Positions 33,985 through 47,236 of a DNA stretch of 64,000 nt are shown one piece after another. Each line of letters opens with the position of its first letter. Within the stretch, counting starts at the first letter, position 1. The position numbers and the translations under genes are program-made. Location of the stretch: the NCBI GenBank assembly GCA_965153455.1, contig OZ234497.1, positions 7,626,001-7,690,000 of the forward strand. Reading direction: 5' to 3'. Below the pieces are notes generated by a model that did not search any database, was not told where the DNA came from, and worked only from the letters and a program-made list of their open reading frames with translations. The DNA comes from Sphagnum compactum (Eukaryota > Bryophyta > Sphagnopsida > Sphagnales).

Positions 33985-36900
33985 GCACCTTTAAAGGGGA
34001 AAATGGGGGCTTCAGCAGCAACTTGCCCCTTTGCCCTCCTGGCTGAAGCGCCTGGACTTGGCTGTGAAGCCCCTCTCTTCAGCTACTTCTGCAGCTGCAC
34101 CCCAGATAAAAAAATGTTTTTTAAGAAAAAGGGTAAAATGATAAATTTTTATTGTAAAATTTAATTACACTAAAAATACCAATTGTGTAAGGCAATATTT
34201 GAAGCTCTCCAAAGTTCAGAACTTTTTTAGCTTTTCAACACTTGAAGCTTCATCAACATTTCTTGCACTGGTATGTATTCTGGATCTAAGTTATTTTCAT
34301 CAAATTTTGAATTTTTTTTTACTTTTAAATTTTATGTGTTTACATGTTAGGATTACTTCTAAAGTTATTTTTAAAAATATCTTTTCTTGATTTGTCTTTG
34401 TATAATGTAAAACATAAGTGTATCTTTAATATAAAATGGTGTACTACATTAAGATCTTAATCATTTCTTGGAATATTTGAAACTATATAATCTTTGTGCA
34501 TGTGTGCATGTTAAGTACGTTCTTAAATTGGATTTTAGTTTTTTTTTCTTTTTTTGGTATAATGTATAAGTTAAACATTGTTTTGAACGTATATTTGATT
34601 TTGATTCTTATTTTGGTTTTGGATGTGATTTTATCATTTCATTAGGAATTGTGCCCGATGGAAGTCTTTTGTGTGGACTTGTTTCATGATGAAATATGAA
34701 ATGATAATGTTCATAGCTCCTCCGTTGGTGGAAGGATCTTCATCATCCATGATTGTTGCATCTTAATTGGTCAATTATGATTGTAAAATAATGTCACAAA
34801 AAAAAGAGTGGATGATAAAACAAATGTTGAAAAGAGATGGAACAATATTGTGCTTGCCAAATCCTTGATTTATATGAAAAAGAGTGGAAGTGTCTTGATG
34901 AATCTTGTTTGTCATTCAAACATTGAATTCACATTTGCACCAAACATCATCATCAATCGTTTGATGAATGTCATTACAAAAAAAAACAAATATAAAAACA
35001 TTGAAAAAAAATGAAAAATGAATACCATGATACCTTGGCAACTTTAGCACCAAAATAATTTCTTATAATTTTGTTGAAATTTTCAAAAGATATTAACTTA
35101 TTATGCAAAATAGTTCAAAATTTGTATTTAGACTCAAACCTCTGCCCTCTCTAGTTTAGTACAAGTTTGTGAGGATAGTCCAACCAAAAGACAACTAAAA
35201 CTTTTGATATTATTAGGAATTTTATTACATTGAATTTGTACCTATTGAAATCTTCAAAATCAAAATTTAACCATTGAATATAAATTCCTAAAATATATTA
35301 ATTATTTGGCAATAACCTATCAAAGCCACCAAGGTACTATGGTATTGACACCAAAAAACTTTGCCAAAAAAAAACAAACTAGAGGTAATAAGTCAACATG
35401 GCCATGGGTCGAGCATATCATAACAAGCATCATGGAAGGTTCTGCCAAAGGAGAAGTGATTGACTAAGGCATTACGAAAATTATTGAAGAAAAAGAACAC
35501 AAAATGTCAAAAATTCAATCATTCACACCTACTTTTTCAAATGAGTATGTGATAAAAAAACATGCCACTTCTCAAAACATTTGTTATTACATTGAAAAAT
35601 GGTACACATACTTCTCTTTTTATCCCAAAACATGTTCCTTACAATTTGTGTAGGGTGTTTGATAAAATAACATTTCACAAATGTTCATTAATTGAAAATG
35701 TTAATTATTTAGCGAAGGTTATGAATAAAATTTGTGAACGGTTCTCATAATGTTAAGAAACAAACAAAAATTCAAGGTTCAAGCAATTCAATCAGCAATT
35801 TTTCAAAATGTTTGGTGGTATTTTACATGTTTTCAAATGAGTCAAATATTTGTAAGTGTGTAATTTTGTACAAAAAATCAATACATTACTAAACAAATTT
35901 CTTTCATTTGGTCATTTTATTTCAAAGTTGTTAACTTTTCAAAAAAATTATAATTTTTCAAATTACATGGGTTAGAAGTCATCCTTACACACATGTGTTT
36001 TGAATACCAAGTTATTATAATAAAATCAAAAAATTTGATGCCCCAATGTACAAAAAAAGTTTATGCAATGTGCAAAACATTATCAAGCTAATAGAAAAGT
36101 GCTTATAAAAAACATCAAATGGGGTTGGGTCGAACACTCATCTAATTTATGAAAAAGTACAACATGCATTCCTTCTTTGTGTTGTTAAAGTGTTTGACCT
36201 TCATGAGCAAGAAACATTTGCCCTTTTACACCACAAAGAGGATAGATTTAGAAACCTTTTGAAAATGGGGTTCTCCCATCAACTGGCAATGTTTATGAAA
36301 ATCACAACAAACCACCACAATTCCAAAACCTTTATGAACATCTACATTAATGCAATGAAATTTTTTTCACCTATTTTTCAAATCCCAAAAGCATTTTCAA
36401 TACTAACCTTACTGACATTCATTTATTGGTCAAACATGATTTTATACAAATTTCCATTAATTAGCATAAATTTACACAAAAAATAATTTCAACTTACATA
36501 ACCTGCTTCTCCAAATTAGTATCAAACAATTTGTCCTTAGAAATTAAGGCATCAATAAGAATATCAAGATATTTACACAATGTAAAAGCTCCAACATGGA
36601 ACATGTTTGCACTAATTTAATGTGCAAATCAATATTACACCAACCCAATAGTTTTTTAAAACTATATTGATGCTCTAAGAAACATAATAGCTCTAGATTT
36701 AACAAAAGGTTCCAATTGTTTAATAAAATACATAAAAGTTCTATAAGTTCCATATGCAAATAAATATTTTTAATCTCTCATTTTCAAATTTGTGTGCAAA
36801 ACAACTTTTATTATCAAATCTCAATGTGTAGATTGTTTAGATTTATTTCACCAAATTTTATGTGGCTTACTTTCTTGGTGAGCAAGAAGAGAAAAAATAT

Positions 36901-37482
36901 TTGACATTACATGAAAAATGAATGATACATCAACCTGTAAAAATAAATTCATCACTTAAACCACTATCTTCCTCTTATGATAACTAATTCTCAAAGGCTC
37001 AACATGATAAAAGGAAAAAATATCAATAACACAATGCTAATTGTCATTGAATTAGTTACAAATACCAACTTTAAAATTAAAATTTGAATAATGAAAACTA
37101 ATTGCAAGTTTTGCACCCACAAACTAAAAAACATAACATACTAAAAGCTCAAAAAACACAAAATACTAAAACCAAAAAAACAAACTTAACCTTAATTTGG
37201 GTATTTTGTAGAGAGAATTAAACCCTAGATGATAAAAAGGGGTTATAATATTTACCCCTCCCAAATTAAAAAAAAAGTTCAGTATTGGTCCTTGCCTCAA
37301 TTGCCAGGGATTGAAATTGCGCACATATGCTTGCAAAAGATTATGCCGCTTTTGTCCTTACCTCCTAATTTGGGGCAAAGCATGGACAAAAAGCAAGGGC
37401 TTGAAGGAGGGCTTAGATGTGCATGTGCCAAGCTATGAGTCCAGCACCAGATTTCACAATTTGCCTAAACACCAAATGGCTC

Positions 37483-37790
37483 TACTGATCGCAAAACATG
37501 AGGCAAACATTCTCATGAGCATTAAAATATGCCAATTGTGAGTTATAGGAGAGGGAGAGTTCTTATGCCTCCTTGAGAGGGATCTTATGTGTAGGGTAAC
37601 AAGTTCACTAAGTGAGCACCCAGGGGCACTTGCATTTACCATGGGCGTTACTGATTGTAAAGCTTGAAGCAAACATTTCCATGAGTATAGGAGAGGGAGT
37701 TCTTATGCCTTCTTAAGAGGCCTGTAGGGTAACAAGTTCCTTAAGTAAGTGTGTGAGTGCCAAGAGGCACTTGCTTTTACTGTGGGAATG
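37483..37790. repeat. Diverged ~165-bp tandem duplication
   Basis: Both halves (from 37483 and from 37648) hold TACTGAT(C/T)G, GCAAACATT, CATGAG, ATAGGAGAGGGAG, TTCTTATGCC, GTAGGGTAACAAGTTC and GGCACTTGC in the same order. The second copy lacks some segments. Confidence 0.75.
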
Positions 37791-40700
37791 CACCAAGGGG
37801 CACTTACTTAAGGAATGCCCAACTCTAGGGGCATACATACAAATTCCGATCTCCTCTCCCAGTGTTGTTTACCTATGAGAAAAAAAATTTGTATGGGATC
37901 CTGTTCCGTGGCATATGGGATCATAAGTAGGTTCTCAACTTACCTAGGTTGGTAGGACATTGGCGGCTGATTTTGAAGTGCCTGAAATCTTGTGAAATCC
38001 TTGCCCGAGTAGCATGAGGCTCCTTTCAATGTCCTACATTGTGGCCGCAGATTGCAGCAATCTCTTTGGTCTTGCAGCGAACAAACCACCATCATGAAGG
38101 CTCCTGGGCAGTCAATTCCATGTGTGTTGAGCATTCAAATACCATACCAGTGCTCAAATGCCAATAGTAGTATATATCATACCATACTCATATGCAATTC
38201 AAGATATAAATAGTCATATCTGATCCATACCCAAGTTGCTCATATCCATGCCAGTACCTACCAGTGTACTATGTAGCAGTTCACAGGCCATACATGTATG
38301 GACTACAGCATTCTTTATGAAGGGGGCTGGCTTAAGCATGGGGCTTATGCATCTTGGTGGCTATTTGCTATCTTGGGTGCCCTTGATAGGTTGTCCTTTT
38401 TCAAGGGCAAATGTGCAAGTTAAATGGGTACTCCTCAAAAGAAAGTTATTACAATAGCAACATTTCTAAACACCCATCCTATGAGATTTGACATTATGAT
38501 GTGATTACAGGCATGAAAAATCCATGTTCAACTTACCCTACTGAAGGCCAGCCAACAATTAGACTACAAAGTAGCAAGAGGGCTCAAATTGCTCCACCAT
38601 TTCAGATAACAGTAACACAAACCTACAACTTAGAATGCTTTTCACAAAGAGGCATAGGTCACAATCCCTTGCCTTACAACAACAAAACTCTAGACATCAC
38701 ATGAACTAGTTATTAATGCATACAAAGTACATCCTTTCATTTTTCTACAGTTTTTTGGCTGCAAACTAAATAAACTGAAACCTACTAACATCAAATTATT
38801 TGGCAGAAACCTTTTTGTATGGTCAGGGTGAACCAACCATTTGTACCCCTATCTTTTTGAGTGAAGCCTCTTAGTGGCCATATTAAGCCCAAAAATTGTT
38901 AGATTTGAACTCAGAGATCCTGATTTTATCTAATCAAGGCATCGGATATTCGAAATATTTAGAAAATAATTTGAATGGATTTTGGGATTTTTATCATGGT
39001 ATCGATGGGGGTGCTGGCTCAGGCAAGGCAAGCCTATTTCTCCTTTTCATCATGCAGTATTTTACACAAATAAGATAACAACCTTAGGAATATTGACTGT
39101 TCTGCTTCAGCCAGGTTCCATTGTATTGTGTTGATCCAATGCAATTGTCTGTTCACTACTTCATTACTATTGTTCTGGTAAACCTCTCCTTTACATTTGC
39201 TTTGACACACCTTATACTCGTTGGGGATGGATTTCCATCCTTGTTTATATATATACACACTTGGCAAGTTGGGTAACATAGTGCCAACTTGCCAGGTTTA
39301 GTTTTGCACATGCCTGGCATGTCACATGGCAAATTCGGATATGGATCTCAATCTGGTATTCCTACTCTATCCTTGATTCACTGGATTCGCCTACCCAAGT
39401 CTCATCACTCCATAACCACTGGTGGCTCCTGGACATTCACACTGGAATAACTCTAATTTTATTGTGAACAATCTATTTTCTATGGGAGTCGGTAATGCAC
39501 TCCAAAGAAACTTCCTTGTGTACTTGGAGGTCACTTTATATTTGTGACGATCCCTCCTACATGAAAAGGTGGGTTCTTAGTTCTTATACCTACTCATGGA
39601 GAGTGGTTCAGGGATTTCATGCTAACTCCTACACTTACATCTTACACCCTGTGATCTGTGTATCTTTACAGTACTTTTCAGGTTCATTATAATGTTCACC
39701 TCATGCTTTCTGATGACTGAAGCCCAAATATGGGGTACGCTCACACAATGGTGGAGCCTGGAGGGACTTGGCTAGTGCCTTGTCCTAGGCCTCTTATTTT
39801 GGGACCGGCTCCACTTGAGGGCCTTACCCTACAATTATTTCTTTTCAGAGTGGAATTAAGTGTTGGGTAGTGCCCTATGAGTGGGAAGTTCTGGAAGTAA
39901 GTGCCTGCCCACCGAGGGATGCTGGAACTCCCCCGCTCCATGGGCGTTAACCTCCTGAAAAAAATGACACAATCTTTTTTTAAAATTTAAACTACAGTGG
40001 GCATTTTCTCCAGCATGCATTTCATTTTTCAAAACAGGCACTTCTTGCACACAACCTATTACACTTTGGGAGCGTACAAATGTACCTCCAAATATACTAG
40101 AAAAGTTGCAGAGGTTTTTACACTCCAAACTACTTGCCCTTCCTTTGCCTTTGATTTGAACCAGACAGGGGAGTCATTTCTCACTAAGCTGAGTTCCCAA
40201 AAATTTCACAAACGCTTTGGCAGTTTGCAATTGAGTTGACAATGGAAAGGATTATGGTCAAGGTGTGCCTAGCTTGGTGAATCAGGAGAGATATCTGTTG
40301 CCCCTATAACCAGAGCTAGTTCATAGTATTGATATCGGCCTTTGTCTTGTCCATTTATGCGTACCTTGGGGAATGCTAATAATGCACACAAACCATGTTC
40401 TCATGAGCAAGAATTGCATCTAAAGTACCACTTCATTGGTTGTCATTTTTCTTCTAAAAAGTATTATAAACCTAGTAGTTCCATGTAAAGTTTGTTGAAG
40501 ATATTTGCAGGTACGTATGATCCATGACAACAAGCAAATCCATAATTCATCATTGATACTATTCAATTTGCTTCCTAGTACATTCGGATGTCATCTTACA
40601 ATGAAACATCATTATAATCACACATTTGGTTAGTAGTGTTTTTTTGGTACTAAACAAGTTGCAATACTACTGAGTACAACAGCATCTTCTGCAAACCAAT

Positions 40701-41549
40701 AAGTAAATGTGAATGTATTTTAGAAACCTTCAATATGGCTGGGAAATTTTAGACCCACAGATGAGTCTGACCACAAGAGAATGAGATTGTAGCAGAAGGC
40801 CAATGTCCTTTGAGGCCCATGCATTGAACCAAGATTTTCAGAAATACATTGCCATTTTTTCTTAGCTCTCCTGCGTGCAAAAAGTGTTGTATGCTTGCAT
40901 ACTGACAGTATTGTCCACTTGAGTTTGTGCAGACAAATTGTGCTTAAGAGAATTGAATTGCTCCTGTGACAGTGCAGATTTGTGCCCTAGTGCTTTGAGT
41001 TTTGAAGCAGAGGGGCTGTGAAAACAAGTCTAACTAGCAGAAAGCAGTTCAGTGATGCAAAAAGCATAAAGAAATAATGTCTACAAACAACATGTGAGAT
41101 TTCTGACAGCTGCACAACAAATGCAAGACTCCAAAAAACTGTAAGTCTTAAATCCCCATCCCTTTGCCAGCCAATGACTCACATATGTAATTTGTGACCA
41201 TTATGGTGTGAATCAACATGTTGCAACTTGCTCCCATGGATTGTCTAGGTATTCTTTCACTAGATTACACCATCCCAACTTCCAATTGAATTATTGGAAG
41301 TTGATGTCTAGCTTGTGGTAATGACTATCACAAGTTAAACAACCCTGGGAAGACTTTAAACAGTCCATGGGTATTTATTAGTTATGGCAAGTATGACAGG
41401 ATACGAGGAACCTCTCAACAACCCTCTCCAATGTTTCAATTTTCTCACCCCTTCATAGGGTAGAACTACCCATCACTGATCACTTCTTTAGATCTTCATC
41501 ATATGTGCTTCATTTTGAGTGATGTAAAATGTTCTGAGTAAGCTTTCCA

Positions 41550-41830
41550 ACTCACAAAACATGTTTTTTTCCTTTTTTCTTCTCTTTGGACCCCTCCTAC
41601 TTTCAAAGCTTCTAACTTTCTCATTTCTTGTTCATTTAAGACAATTTAAAGTGCTATAGGACCACCACCTTCAGTTCTACAAATCATTTTGGAACTCTAA
41701 TAGCAACAAAGCAACATACAAGGAATTTTTTGGGTGATTAGATTTAGGCTTTCTAGTGTTCTATGGTTTCTTTTTTTGAGTTCTTGACCCCTACACTTTG
41801 GGGGACCATAACTTTTTCAATTTTAATATG
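41550..41830 (+). repeat. Dispersed repeat family 2, copy A
   Basis: Its reverse complement matches 59640-59940 over nearly 300 bp with scattered changes. Shared blocks include CAAAATGATTTGTAGA, GAACAAGAAATGAGAAAGTT, AGAGAAGAAAAA and TTGGAAAGCTTA. Probably an old non-coding transposon or LTR fragment. Confidence 0.6.
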
Positions 41831-44800
41831 CTTTTGATGATTTTTTGTGCACCATATGTGCCAATAGGAGGGGTTCAAGTTTTGTTTGAACACCAAAAGA
41901 ATAGAGCCCTCCCCTTGGATCTAGCTTGCCTTGAGCGCTTAAATGATCGTTCATGGGTTGTTGTACCTTATTCACTTTCAAAACCTTTTGAATGTATTTT
42001 AGTGTCCAGCTCGTCTCTACCTATTTTCTACCAATTTCCATTCCAAATTTACAACCAATTTACAATCCACTAGAATGAACCAATGTCCATCAACTGGAAG
42101 CCTGTTATGAATCAATTGTGGATGAACCCCAATTGAGTTGCCCTTTGGTTTTGGCATGACCTATCTTTTACCTATCATGTATAAGCCCTAAAGGTAGGTA
42201 GTTAGGATAAGAGGTGGCTTTTAGATAAGGAAATGCATGTTCATGGTTTGCACATAGGTAAGGCTAATGTATTGTTTGTAGCTAACTAGTGGAAACCAAT
42301 GTTTGTTTGGGATCATGTTTTTTAATACTTGAAAGTAGTAATAGCAAATTACAATAAAACCCTTTATAATCACACCATTTTAGTCACATTCTTGTTTGTG
42401 TCACACATTTTTTTGGTAACTATTTGTTTTAGTGATAAACATCATTTTTTTTATTCACTATCACACTTGTTAACAACACAAAACATTTGCAAATCTTTAT
42501 TAGTAAATGTGACTATAATGGAAGAAATCTAGGGTAAATATTAAGGTTTTGTAAATTGTAGTGCCCTTTGACATGTTAGTGTCGCTTTGTGTTCAAATTG
42601 TGCAAACTAACAACAATGAATCCAGTTGAAGTAAAAAAAAAGACAACAACTTTCTATTGTAAACAAGCAAAAGATATGTGAACTTGTCAAGAAAACAAAA
42701 AAATTAATTTAAAAAAATCTATTTGACAAGATAAACAAGGAGCTCAAATTCAATGTAGATCATCAAATTAAAATTAACATAAATCACAACCTTCTTCAAG
42801 TCTAATAATGCATAGTAGAATTTAAAATAAGCCATGTAAGAAATTTAAACAATTGTTGGCACCTTTGTTCTAATTAAAAGGGTTATTTTGCAAGGTTTTT
42901 TGCCTATATTTACAATCTTGTAAAGGTTCGTATGGAATGTGATTATACTTGTTTGAATCACAATTCTTTAATGTCACAAAAAAAAAATGGTCACCAAAGG
43001 CGTGAATATAAAAGGGGTTTATCGTACTTTGATGTTAGGTAGGGTTTTTCACTATTAAAGATCTTAATTTGTTGGTATCAATATGGTATCAATAGGTGGT
43101 TTATGTGAATTTGCAAATGGAATATCAACAACAATATATTAATATTGACATTGGCCAAATATGAACTTGCGTTCCCCTATTGACTATTTTTTGAATTTGC
43201 AATGTCTTTGTGTATATTTTTTCTCTCATATGTAACAACTTGTCACTGATCATAATCACAAGTTATTTGCAATTAAACATGAAACATTACAAGTAAATGG
43301 TCAAATTTGGAGTACATGAAAAAGAAATATGTTGCCCATGCTAAGGGAGGTGTTCATTAATGGTGCAACCATGTTAATATGTACCAACATAGTTGAAATC
43401 ATTATTTCATATTTCATATTTTAAAATGGTAACTTAACAACATGTTGAAGTTTTTGAATTTATTCATATAATAAAATAATCATGATATATCATGGGAACA
43501 TTTGATTAAATTCAAATCAATCTAATGAATAAAAAATATTCAATTTAAAAAAAGTTTGTAACAAATGTTTTATATAATTTTAAAATAAATAATAATAATT
43601 ACAATTTCTTGAAAAGATTTGAAATTTTTTATTTTTGACATTTAAAATATATATATATAATTAAAATTAAAATTAAAGTAATCTAAAAATAAACGCAAAT
43701 TAAGCACTCACCTAAGGGTGCCTCTAGTTCATTATCCATGCTTGGGCCCTCATCCACGTTAAATATTCATTACAATGTGACTTAAAGGCATGTCTTATAA
43801 AATCTAGGACATTTGTAAGATTATTTTTTTGGTGCCTTTTTGTGTGGGAGGTGATTGTCATGTTTTTGGTTGTTTGTTTTTGAAAAGTTACAACAATGGC
43901 AACTAGTAGGAAAAAAGGCATTACTTGTTGGATCTTCTGATATACTTGGTTTGTTGTTGAGTTTGGTGTGTTGGCTAACAAGATTTGTGTGGAAGTGTTG
44001 TGTGAAGGAACTGTGATGGAGGATTGCAATAAGGAGCTTGGAAGAGGATTTAAACAGGGGAGCTCTAGGCAAAACTTCAAAAAAGTTATGTCCATTTTGT
44101 GAAGTTTTTATGTGTGTGATTTTGTTTCTACATGAAGACATTGTATCCAAGAACTCTTATCCATTGCATAGGGACAGTAGACTCTAAACTATAAAATAAA
44201 ATGTAGGAGTTATGTTTTTGTTTTCTTTGACTCAAAATCGAAGAAATTGGAAAGAATAGTGTTCATTGTCTAACATATCCATGTCTAAGGATTTTGGGTT
44301 GGAAGTTGGATTCTCGGTTGGATCATGAAGAAAGGGAAACTATGATGCTTTGGGTGAGAAGGATTTTTGTCGTCAAGGGAACAAGGCTTTGATATGTTGA
44401 GTTTTTGAATTATTGAATCATGCGATGATATTTGTTGAATGGACAAGAATGGTGAACAAGGAGAGTCTGATCCAAATTCTCCAATCAAGTGCCATCAAGG
44501 TTCATTAAAAGTGGTGTCTGTTCTTAGAATATAGTTATGTTGTGGTTGTGATAGTGTGGTGTTGCTCACTAAAAACTATTTTTCAAGGATCATGTGAATA
44601 AAAATTACTCAGCGGTCTGTGTGGTTTGTTTCTGGAGGGTGCATAACACTATTGTTGGCGGCAGTTAACATACACCCCCCATTTTTGGTTACAACAAGTT
44701 TACTAATTCTTGTTGAGAGCCATGTGAGAAAAGGTGTGCTATGACAAAAGAAATGTGAACCTTAACCCTTAGCTTTGAAGGGCCTGGCACAAATATGGTG

Positions 44801-44841
44801 CTGGGGCACACGGATATCTGAAGTTTCTGTAAAACCAAATA

Positions 44842-47192
44842 CAGTAGAACCTTTATAATTTTATCACCTAGGGACCGGCAGCCAGTGATAAAGTTTGAGA
44901 GGTTATAAGTTATGGGAGAGTTTGGAACTGTGAGGCGCAGGGTTCAAAAGCTGCAGGCTGCTCTTTTTTCCCATTTTCTTTGCATTTTTGATCATCAAGG
45001 CAACCCGTTTATGGCAGAGAAAAAGGGTGAAAAACATCTGAAGTCCACCACTTTTTTTTCGAACCTGCTTGTAATTGGAGTATTGTCCCTCCAGCGCACT
45101 TCACACTTTGCCCTAAACTAGATATACACGGTACAGATCTGAGCTACACTCTGCAGAAGGTCGCGGAGACCCCTTGGAAAGTCACGAAACGTTCTGGAGC
45201 CTTCTTGTTGATACAGTACTTGATTAATCCGGTCAGATCCACATGAATCGGTAGGGACGGAACATCAGGGAACATTCTGGAAAATCGACGAACGACCAGT
45301 TTCTGCTTCGAACTGTATCCCCAGATACAGTATGTAGCTCAATTGCCGAGCGAATACAAAGACTTGTAGATCGACTTTGTTACACTGCTTGTGCATAAAA
45401 GTAGGGCAGGACCCGTTTTTTTTCTTCACCAGCAACCAACAATGGCGAAGTCCCCCAAACCAGCCCGCAGCCATTTGACGGAGTCCCTGCGCATTGCCCT
45501 TTGTCGATATAAGAGGGACAACCCAGCCCTAAGTCAGAGGGCCCTGGTGAAGTGGTTGGAGGAGATTCACTAGGTGACGGTGACGCAGGCGGCAATCAGC
45601 AACACTCTGCAGCGTTCGGCGGAGCTGCTGGCACGGGAGGAAACTGTAAATGGGAACACCAAAACCCGGCGACCGGTCATGTATCAGGATGTGGATGAAG
45701 CCTTGGCGCAGTGGGTGGAGGCATACCAGGCTAATATCAACATCAGCGGGGAGATGATCCGCCAGAAGGCTGCCCAATTCCTGGAGAAGCTGCATCCTGA
45801 CGCGCCCAAAATTCGAGTTTTCGAGCGGATGGCTAGCCAAATTCAAGCAACGACATCAGATATGGTAGCACCGTCGATTTGGCGAGAGTGGTGTTGCGGA
45901 CACGAAGATCATCGAGGAGTCCCTGCCACGCATCCGCACAATCCTGGACCAGTTTGCACTTGCTGACATACACAACATGGACGAAACTGGGCTTTTCTAC
46001 CGTATGCAAGCCGACAACTCGCTTGCCACCAGACAGCTCGAAGGCCGCAAGCAGAACAAGGAGCGCATCACCATCACTGTATGCTGCAACGCTGACGGGT
46101 CTGACAAACTGCCACCCTGGATCATCGGCAAGTCGTTTCGCCCCCGCTGCTTCAAGAACATCAACATCGACAACCTTGACTGCAAGTACCACACCAACAA
46201 AAATGCCTGGATGACACAGAACGTCTTCAAACTATGGCTAACGGCTTTTGATCGGCGCATGGATGGACGGAAGGTGATACTGCTCCTCGACAATTGCAGT
46301 GCGCACATCAAAGACGCCGATCTGGAAAAGTTCAACATTCAGCTGAGGAACACAACATTGCTCTACCTGCCGCCAAACACCACCTCGAAAATTCAGCCGT
46401 GCGACGCTGGAATCATTCGCACATTCAAGGCCTATTACCGCCGTCGATTCAACAACCAACTGCTGTCAAGGATTGAAAGCAGCATCGCAGACCCGGAGAA
46501 GATCAACCTCTTTGACGGCATCCAAAACGCCATCGCAGCCTGGAAGCAAGATATCCAGTCAACGACCATCAAGAACTGTTTCCAGCACTATCAACTCCGC
46601 TCAGATGCGACCGCCACCCAAGAAATCGAACCCCCCGCTGAATTGGTCGCTGAACTGGAAGAGCAGATTCGTCAGTCCCACTATCGTAACCCCATGGAAA
46701 TCCGCAACCTTCTCAACTATCCTGACGAGGAGACAGTTGCCAACGTGCCCACCGACGATGACATTACAAAGGCTATCATTGAGCAATTCCAGCCATCGCC
46801 GCTGCCCGCGGACAATGACGATGACGACGACAGCCAGGAGCTTCCGGTGGTCACATCGGGGGAAGCATCGGAGATGCTTTCCAAGCTCCAGCTCTTCTGG
46901 ACACAGCAAAGGACAGCTATCTTGCTTTTGTTGACTCGATTGTGAAGATGAATGACAGAGTACACCATCTCCACCAGAATAGTCTTAAACAGATGCCTAT
47001 CACTAGCTATTTCCACCATAACTGATCGAGAAATAAATGAATTATAAAATTATAAAATTGTCGGGAAAGAGGAAAAGTGATAAGTTATAAGAATATAAAT
47101 TTTTTGCCTGGTCCCATTGATGGACCGGGCCGGAGTGATAAAATTTGAGAGGTTATAAAATTTGGGGGGATCAATTTATAGAGGTTCTACTG
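44842..47192 (+). mobile_element. Complete pogo-like DNA transposon (Tc1/mariner superfamily), transposase broken
   Basis: 2351 bp between terminal inverted repeats CAGTAGAACCTTTATAA (44842) and, read inward from 47192, CAGTAGAACCTCTATAA. Both ends are flanked by the TA target duplication (44840-44841 and 47193-47194). The CAGTA...CCTCTATAAATT end resembles, as I recall, plant pogo-like elements of the Emigrant/Lemi1 type. Subterminal blocks repeat: TGATAAAGTTTGAGAGGTTA near 44888 and TGATAAAATTTGAGAGGTTA near 47133, plus GGGACCGG-like stretches near both ends. The transposase lies on the plus strand. An A/T-rich stretch with AATAAA follows it near 47031. The coding region is strikingly richer in G+C than the surrounding DNA. 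Confidence 0.92.
45442..46945 (+). pseudogene. pogo/Tigger-type transposase, two stops and one frameshift
   Basis: The ATG at 45442 starts MAKSPKPARSHLTESLRIAL, a helix-turn-helix segment. An in-frame TAG (45571-45573) interrupts it after KWLEEIH; reading resumes VTVTQAAISNTLQRS. The second DNA-binding segment runs from DVDEALAQWVEAYQ to QKAAQFLEKLHPD. Near 45815-45835 the frame must change to reach GWLAKFKQRHQIW, followed by a TAG at 45866-45868. From there the frame is open to TGA near 46943 and has the catalytic core: NMDETGLFYR (first Asp, near 45975), LLLDNCSAH (second, near 46285) and the KIQPCDAGIIRTFKAYYR block (third, near 46400). The acidic tail NDDDDDSQEL is typical. The lesions are few against a long clean 3' half, so inactivation looks fairly recent. 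The product would bind the element ends and move it. Confidence 0.9.
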
Positions 47193-47236
47193 TACCCTGT
47201 AAGTAGGACAGCTGATACTTGAACATATGCCCCTAA

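Larger units (their letters stand above)
33985..44841. other. 11-kb gene-poor, AT-rich stretch
   Basis: Very AT-rich from 34.1 to 37.2 kb and 42.3 to 43.7 kb. On the plus strand, 35366-35620 reads RGNKSTWPWVEHIITSIMEG onward with one stop for about 80 codons, a possible transposon relic I cannot name. A tandem duplication (37483-37790) and a dispersed repeat (41550-41830) are listed separately. No intron-bearing gene, pol domain or terminal repeats were found elsewhere. Confidence 0.4.

Noticed and set aside
43724-44150. Two overlapping minus-strand frames of 123 and 109 codons
   Set aside because: No recognisable domain, low-complexity Ser/Thr/Asn content and no splice support; kept as intergenic.
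45833-46338. Long antisense frames over the pogo-like transposase
   Set aside because: GC-rich coding sequence has few antisense stops; the sense strand carries all the transposase motifs.
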